Source: Conidiobolus coronatus NRRL 28638
Lineage: Eukaryota; Entomophthoromycota; Entomophthoromycetes; Entomophthorales; Conidiobolaceae
Length of the DNA: 64,000 nucleotides
Reading direction: 5' to 3'
Assembly: GCA_001566745.1 (NCBI GenBank)
Contig: KQ964570.1
Span: forward strand, 1 to 64,000
The translations under genes were made by a program, and so were the position numbers. Positions 60,405 to 64,000 of this stretch are shown one piece after another (positions within the stretch are counted from its first letter, which is position 1; each line of letters opens with the position of its first letter). The notes under the pieces were generated by a model. It made no database searches and was not told the DNA's origin. It saw only the letters and a list, made by a program, of their open reading frames with translations.

Positions 60405-60815
60405 TTAAGAATGTTCTTCATTGCTATATAATTCTGTGTAGAATTTCTTGATATTCTCAGCTATCTCGGTTTGATCTTTAATAGAAAACCATTTATCTAA
60501 TTCTAAGTCTAAGATATTGTTGGGGGTTTGCTGGCTATGTCTGATCCTTCTTCTTTCACTATGTATTTTTTCGCATTCGTATTTTATGTGGCCTAGCTCT
60601 TTGCACATAAAACATCTTACTGGTGCGTTCTTAGGGTTTACATAAGTAATCATATTCCCAAAATCAATCTCTCTAGGGATAATGATGACTGAAACTCTGT
60701 TTAGCGGCTACAGGTTCTCCAAAGTGTTCGTACTCACTAACTATGAATTCAGTGAATTGCATTCCTGTCATGTTGATCTTGATATAATTTGCTCTTAAGA
60801 CAATAAACACTTGCC
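60405..60815 (-). mobile_element. LINE remnant: ORF1 RRM/zinc-knuckle joined to ORF2 linker
   Basis: Upstream minus-strand codons (about 60660-60815) read YIKINMTGMQFTEFIVSEYE, then HFGEPVAAKQSF, consistent with the single-strand-binding RRM-like part of LINE ORF1. After stops the 60405-60653 ORF has NPKNAPVRCFMCKELGHIKY, then EC, a CCHC zinc knuckle. It runs on directly into EIAENIKKFYTELYSNEE, the linker that precedes reverse transcriptase in LINE ORF2. Joining ORF1 to ORF2 in this way implies an internal deletion. It ends before any polymerase motif. Confidence 0.6.
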
Positions 60816-61047
60816 ACGACACACAGGAGCATTAACTGTAATACAAGCCGATCCAGGAAAAGATGTTTGATTGTGGAGGGCTCTATGGTTTAACACTACT
60901 GATTCTATACTTTAGCTTTTGCATTTGTTTAAACAGATTTAGTCTAGTTCTTCAGTACTAATAAAAAATTTTTACTTTCAAGGTTTAAAGCTATTTTTAA
61001 CACATCAGTAAAATTTGAGATAGTAGCTGGCGGAGATGATTTCTTTA
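60816..61047. other. 3' flank of the RNA polymerase gene
   Basis: No gene. The sequence is AT-rich downstream of the RNA polymerase stop codon. No terminator-like structure was recognised. Confidence 0.4.
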
Positions 61048-64000
61048 TTACTCTAGGAACTTTACAAGTTTTCTCAGGGCATAGCCGGTTTCTTGTATCC
61101 TAAGCACTTTGCTAATGACTTGGTCTCTGCCACTCATACATTGCAAAAAGAATTCGTCATCTGTTGTACCAGCTATATAGCTACTGGCAATGTTTATCAA
61201 AAGCTTGTCGTTCAAATATAAAGCACCGATAGTTTGGCTCATCTGTTTTACATTTACTGCAGAACCCTTTATTCTATGTTTTACAATAATATGTTCTTCA
61301 TCCTCGCATTCCCTTAGACCAAATGTAAGGCCAATCTTAAATGTCAGATCATGCAAAGAACAGTTGAGTATAGCAGCAACTCTTTCATCCAGAATCGCTC
61401 CAAGTAGTTCCGGGCACACCTTGGATGGCAACATCGCTTCATACTTACCTGTCGTAATCCTAAATACATTCATCTCATCCCCGTCAAAATCCGCATTATA
61501 TGCTTTGCACAACTTTGGGTTCATAGATATAGTTAGAAGATTGCTTGTTTTCATCTTTACAGCCATTACAGATGTTTTAGATAATGTCGGGTGTCTTATA
61601 AATAGGCAGATGTTGTGATTAAAGTTGTCCAAGAACGATTGTGGCACTTGTATTGTGTCTACGTCTAGGTTTGGATTTGGTATAATGACAGATCTTCCGC
61701 AGTAGCTCGAATTTTTACCCATCAGTATATTTCTTATAAAACCTTCTTTAGCATTTATCTTTGTTCTAAGCTTTTTGAGTATATCCTCAAATAATTGCTC
61801 GTCGTACTTAGTTATGAGTTTGTTGTACAGGCCAGAGAGATCACCTAACCCGTAAGAAGTGTAGAACATATCCGAGGCTCTTATGTAATTCGGCGGTACT
61901 ACTATGTATTTGCAAAAATAGGGGAATTCTTTGCTAAATTCAGGATGAAAATAAGACTTGTGTATAATACCGCAATGGCCCCTACAAGTAGATGCGGGGC
62001 AAATGGAACACTTAATGTTGTTGGAAGAGCCCATACAACTATCAAAAGCAGTAGCAATTCTAAACTTGTTCACATCGAACATTTTCTCAATAGTCTCATC
62101 ATCTAAAACGCTTACACAAGCTTTGCCACCTTTGAATTCCAGATTGATGTGTAAAGCATACAGCAGATACTGGAATGACCTGAAGCTCTCTGGAACTGCG
62201 CGCAGATCCCTCTGATCGCTATCTAGGCCAAATTTTTCTTGTATAATTTCCCACGCATTGTGGGCTACAAGGCAGTCTTTGTCTAGCTCTCCTAGCCTGA
62301 ATGCCCCGTCGATAGCTTTACCTTTTACAGACTGACCACTGACTCTGTTGAACTTTTTAGTCTCTCCAAGACTATAGCTCTTTTCAATAACTTGATGTCT
62401 TAATAAATGGTAGTATATTGGGCCGCAGAATATCTTGTTCTCAAGGGCATTATCGCCATAATAAAAGGTATTATAGCCGCCTTTAAACATGTTACGCTCG
62501 CTGTACGGGACAACTTCACCAGAAGCAATGTCTAGTCTGTATATTATATCTTTTTCTTTACCCATAGTCATCTCTAAAAGTTGTCCCACGGTCATTCTAC
62601 TAGGTATCGCATGGGGGTTAATAATAATATCAGGATAAACTTTTTGGCCGTCAACCATTGTATAGAACAGATTCTCGGGATCTACTATTTTGCTTATAAC
62701 ACCCTTTTGTCCATGTCTACTTGTAAGTTTGTCACCAACCATCAGCTGCTGTGTTCTTTTTGTATGAATCTTGAAAATTCTATGTTCTATATCGTTACCG
62801 AGAATTTCAACTTTACAAACATTTATATCCCAATCAAAACTGTTTTTTAGATATCTGAGGCCGCCCTCCCAATATGTGGCTATATATTCTTTAGACCTCA
62901 CGATGCCTCTTCTGATGCCATCGTTATCGATGGGTATTACAAACTTTCCAATGCTTTCTTTGAAAACGATAACATCGTATCTAACATTCTCGAACATCCA
63001 TGTGCTGTTTTTATTTATAACTATGGCATCTTCCATGTTGTAGCCGAGATAACTGGCTATGGCACAGTTCACCATAAGGCCATTTATGGGTAGCTGCTCA
63101 CCAAGCGGTGTATTAACATGGGCTTTGCTACCATACTTTAAATACTTTGCATTGTGTTTGGGCGCAGCAAGCTCCATAGCCTGTTTACCCATATTAGCTT
63201 GAAACATTGATCTGGTGGCTTGATTGTGGTTCTTCAACGGGTTGGTCGTAGCACTAAACCCGAAGATGCTTTCGCCCGCTATCAACCTACCTGTCCCAAT
63301 CTCCAATCTGACGTCAAGGGCAAAATGTTTTGTGATTCCAATCTTAGTGCTTTCGGGTGTCTCTACACAGCAGTATACCCCTTTGTGGGATTGGTGGAGC
63401 ATTCTCATGTCGACTGCATATGCATCCTTTCTGGATGGTATACTAACCTTTGTCAGGCAAGACATTGTGTCCTTCAAAGACTTCCTACCAACTGTTTCGC
63501 AAACTCCGTGGTAATCATGTTTGTCTATGGGCCATTTACCAGAAACCATTTTGGATAGCAGAGTATCATAAACCTTTTTCCCCTTTACCAGGTTGCATAT
63601 GGAATATATCAATTCACCGGCTGTATATATTCTTTTGTACTTTAGATCGTTTCTCTCAGCTTCTTCACCAAGCAGCACATCCAGCATTTCGGTGGTGATA
63701 TCATTATTGACTATATCGTTATTGTCAACCGTAGCCAAATCGTTGGATAACAAAAACCTGTCATCGTCTACCTTGATATGCTTATCATCCAGGTACAGTA
63801 GATTGTCGTCGAGGTGTAATATACCGTAGTCTGTCTTGACCACACGTTTTAGCATATATTTCGTCGCACGCTTCACCTCGGGTTTCACCTCGGGTTCCTC
63901 GTCATCTGTCTCCATTTCCATTTTAAAAGGCTCAGGTGGCCAACCCGTTTTAAAAGGCTCTTTTCCCAACTCAAACTTTTTAACCTCTTTCCTCAACACA
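61048..64000 (-). CDS. RPB2-RPB1 fusion RNA polymerase subunit, linear-plasmid type, 5' end outside the window
   Basis: About 984 codons are open to the right edge, so the true N-terminus may be missing. The first half is the second-largest subunit: GVYCCVETPESTKIGITKHF, NCAIASYLGYNMEDAIVINK, GDKLTSRHGQKGVISKI (near 62710) and FRLGELDKDCLVAH. It continues without a break into the largest subunit: zinc clamp IKCSICPASTCRGHCGIIH (near 61990) and metal site NADFDGDEMN (near 61480), whose three Asp are intact though the usual Gln is Glu. It stops after QETGYALRKLVKFLE, where the trigger-loop region begins. A single beta/beta-prime polypeptide ending there matches ORF6 of yeast cytoplasmic linear plasmids, where a separate small subunit (ORF7) provides the rest. 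ORF7 is not in the window. All visible motifs are uninterrupted. Confidence 0.9.
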   Translation of the reverse strand, partial: VLRKEVKKFELGKEPFKTGWPPEPFKMEMETDDEEPEVKPEVKRATKYMLKRVVKTDYGILHLDDNLLYLDDKHIKVDDDRFLLSNDLATVDNNDIVNNDITTEMLDVLLGEEAERNDLKYKRIYTAGELIYSICNLVKGKKVYDTLLSKMVSGKWPIDKHDYHGVCETVGRKSLKDTMSCLTKVSIPSRKDAYAVDMRMLHQSHKGVYCCVETPESTKIGITKHFALDVRLEIGTGRLIAGESIFGFSATTNPLKNHNQATRSMFQANMGKQAMELAAPKHNAKYLKYGSKAHVNTPLGEQLPINGLMVNCAIASYLGYNMEDAIVINKNSTWMFENVRYDVIVFKESIGKFVIPIDNDGIRRGIVRSKEYIATYWEGGLRYLKNSFDWDINVCKVEILGNDIEHRIFKIHTKRTQQLMVGDKLTSRHGQKGVISKIVDPENLFYTMVDGQKVYPDIIINPHAIPSRMTVGQLLEMTMGKEKDIIYRLDIASGEVVPYSERNMFKGGYNTFYYGDNALENKIFCGPIYYHLLRHQVIEKSYSLGETKKFNRVSGQSVKGKAIDGAFRLGELDKDCLVAHNAWEIIQEKFGLDSDQRDLRAVPESFRSFQYLLYALHINLEFKGGKACVSVLDDETIEKMFDVNKFRIATAFDSCMGSSNNIKCSICPASTCRGHCGIIHKSYFHPEFSKEFPYFCKYIVVPPNYIRASDMFYTSYGLGDLSGLYNKLITKYDEQLFEDILKKLRTKINAKEGFIRNILMGKNSSYCGRSVIIPNPNLDVDTIQVPQSFLDNFNHNICLFIRHPTLSKTSVMAVKMKTSNLLTISMNPKLCKAYNADFDGDEMNVFRITTGKYEAMLPSKVCPELLGAILDERVAAILNCSLHDLTFKIGLTFGLRECEDEEHIIVKHRIKGSAVNVKQMSQTIGALYLNDKLLINIASSYIAGTTDDEFFLQCMSGRDQVISKVLRIQETGYALRKLVKFLE

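Noticed and set aside
61190-63829. Plus-strand ORFs opposite the RNA polymerase
   Set aside because: Antisense shadows of a strongly supported gene.
1-64000. CRISPR arrays, rRNA genes, complete transposons with terminal repeats
   Set aside because: No regularly spaced repeats, no rRNA-like sequence, and no matching long terminal or inverted repeats were seen by eye. A self-alignment would be needed to rule out long diverged repeats.

Overview
The window looks like AT-rich nuclear chromosome of a fungus, most likely an early-diverging lineage. The intact cellular genes are fungal or general eukaryotic: a Zn2Cys6 transcription factor, a SulP transporter with a cyclic-nucleotide-binding-like tail, a CSC1/OSCA-type channel, a queuine transferase accessory subunit, COG8, a Kaptin-like protein and a Topors-type RING protein. 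Most coding regions lack introns. A 407-base run of N (25409-25815) shows it is a draft assembly.

Layout: 1-4.2 kb carries a protein-primed-type family B DNA polymerase with a broken DDE transposase behind it. 4.2-9.5 kb is a gene graveyard with a pterin dehydratase exon and an IML2/TTC39 remnant. 9.5-12.6 kb holds the intact SulP gene. 12.6-24.5 kb holds isolated ORFs and many broken genes: a GH18 chitinase-like remnant, PD-(D/E)XK-like nucleases, a transposase-type helix-turn-helix, and pieces of a metallo-beta-lactamase-like protein, Ubp8/USP22, a transcription factor and a P5-type ATPase. 24.5-27.7 kb is a cluster of Ty3/gypsy-type pieces. 28.4-31.6 kb holds small accessory ORFs and one gene resembling a bacterial secreted TIM-barrel family. 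31.6-35 kb is again decayed (ABCC transporter and LINE pieces). 35-58.6 kb is the best-preserved cellular stretch. 58.6-61 kb is gene-poor with a LINE remnant, and 61.0-64 kb is an RNA polymerase ORF that runs off the right edge.

The most striking signal is three separated, uninterrupted, minus-strand genes of the type carried by yeast cytoplasmic linear plasmids (virus-like elements): the DNA polymerase (1827-4211), a D6/NPH-I-like helicase (50204-52069) and an RPB2-RPB1 fusion RNA polymerase (61048-64000). The helicase sits within about 115 bp of fungal genes on both sides. This resembles nuclear capture of plasmid or viral genes (NUPAVs in yeasts). Family calls come from motif reading only; no database search was possible.
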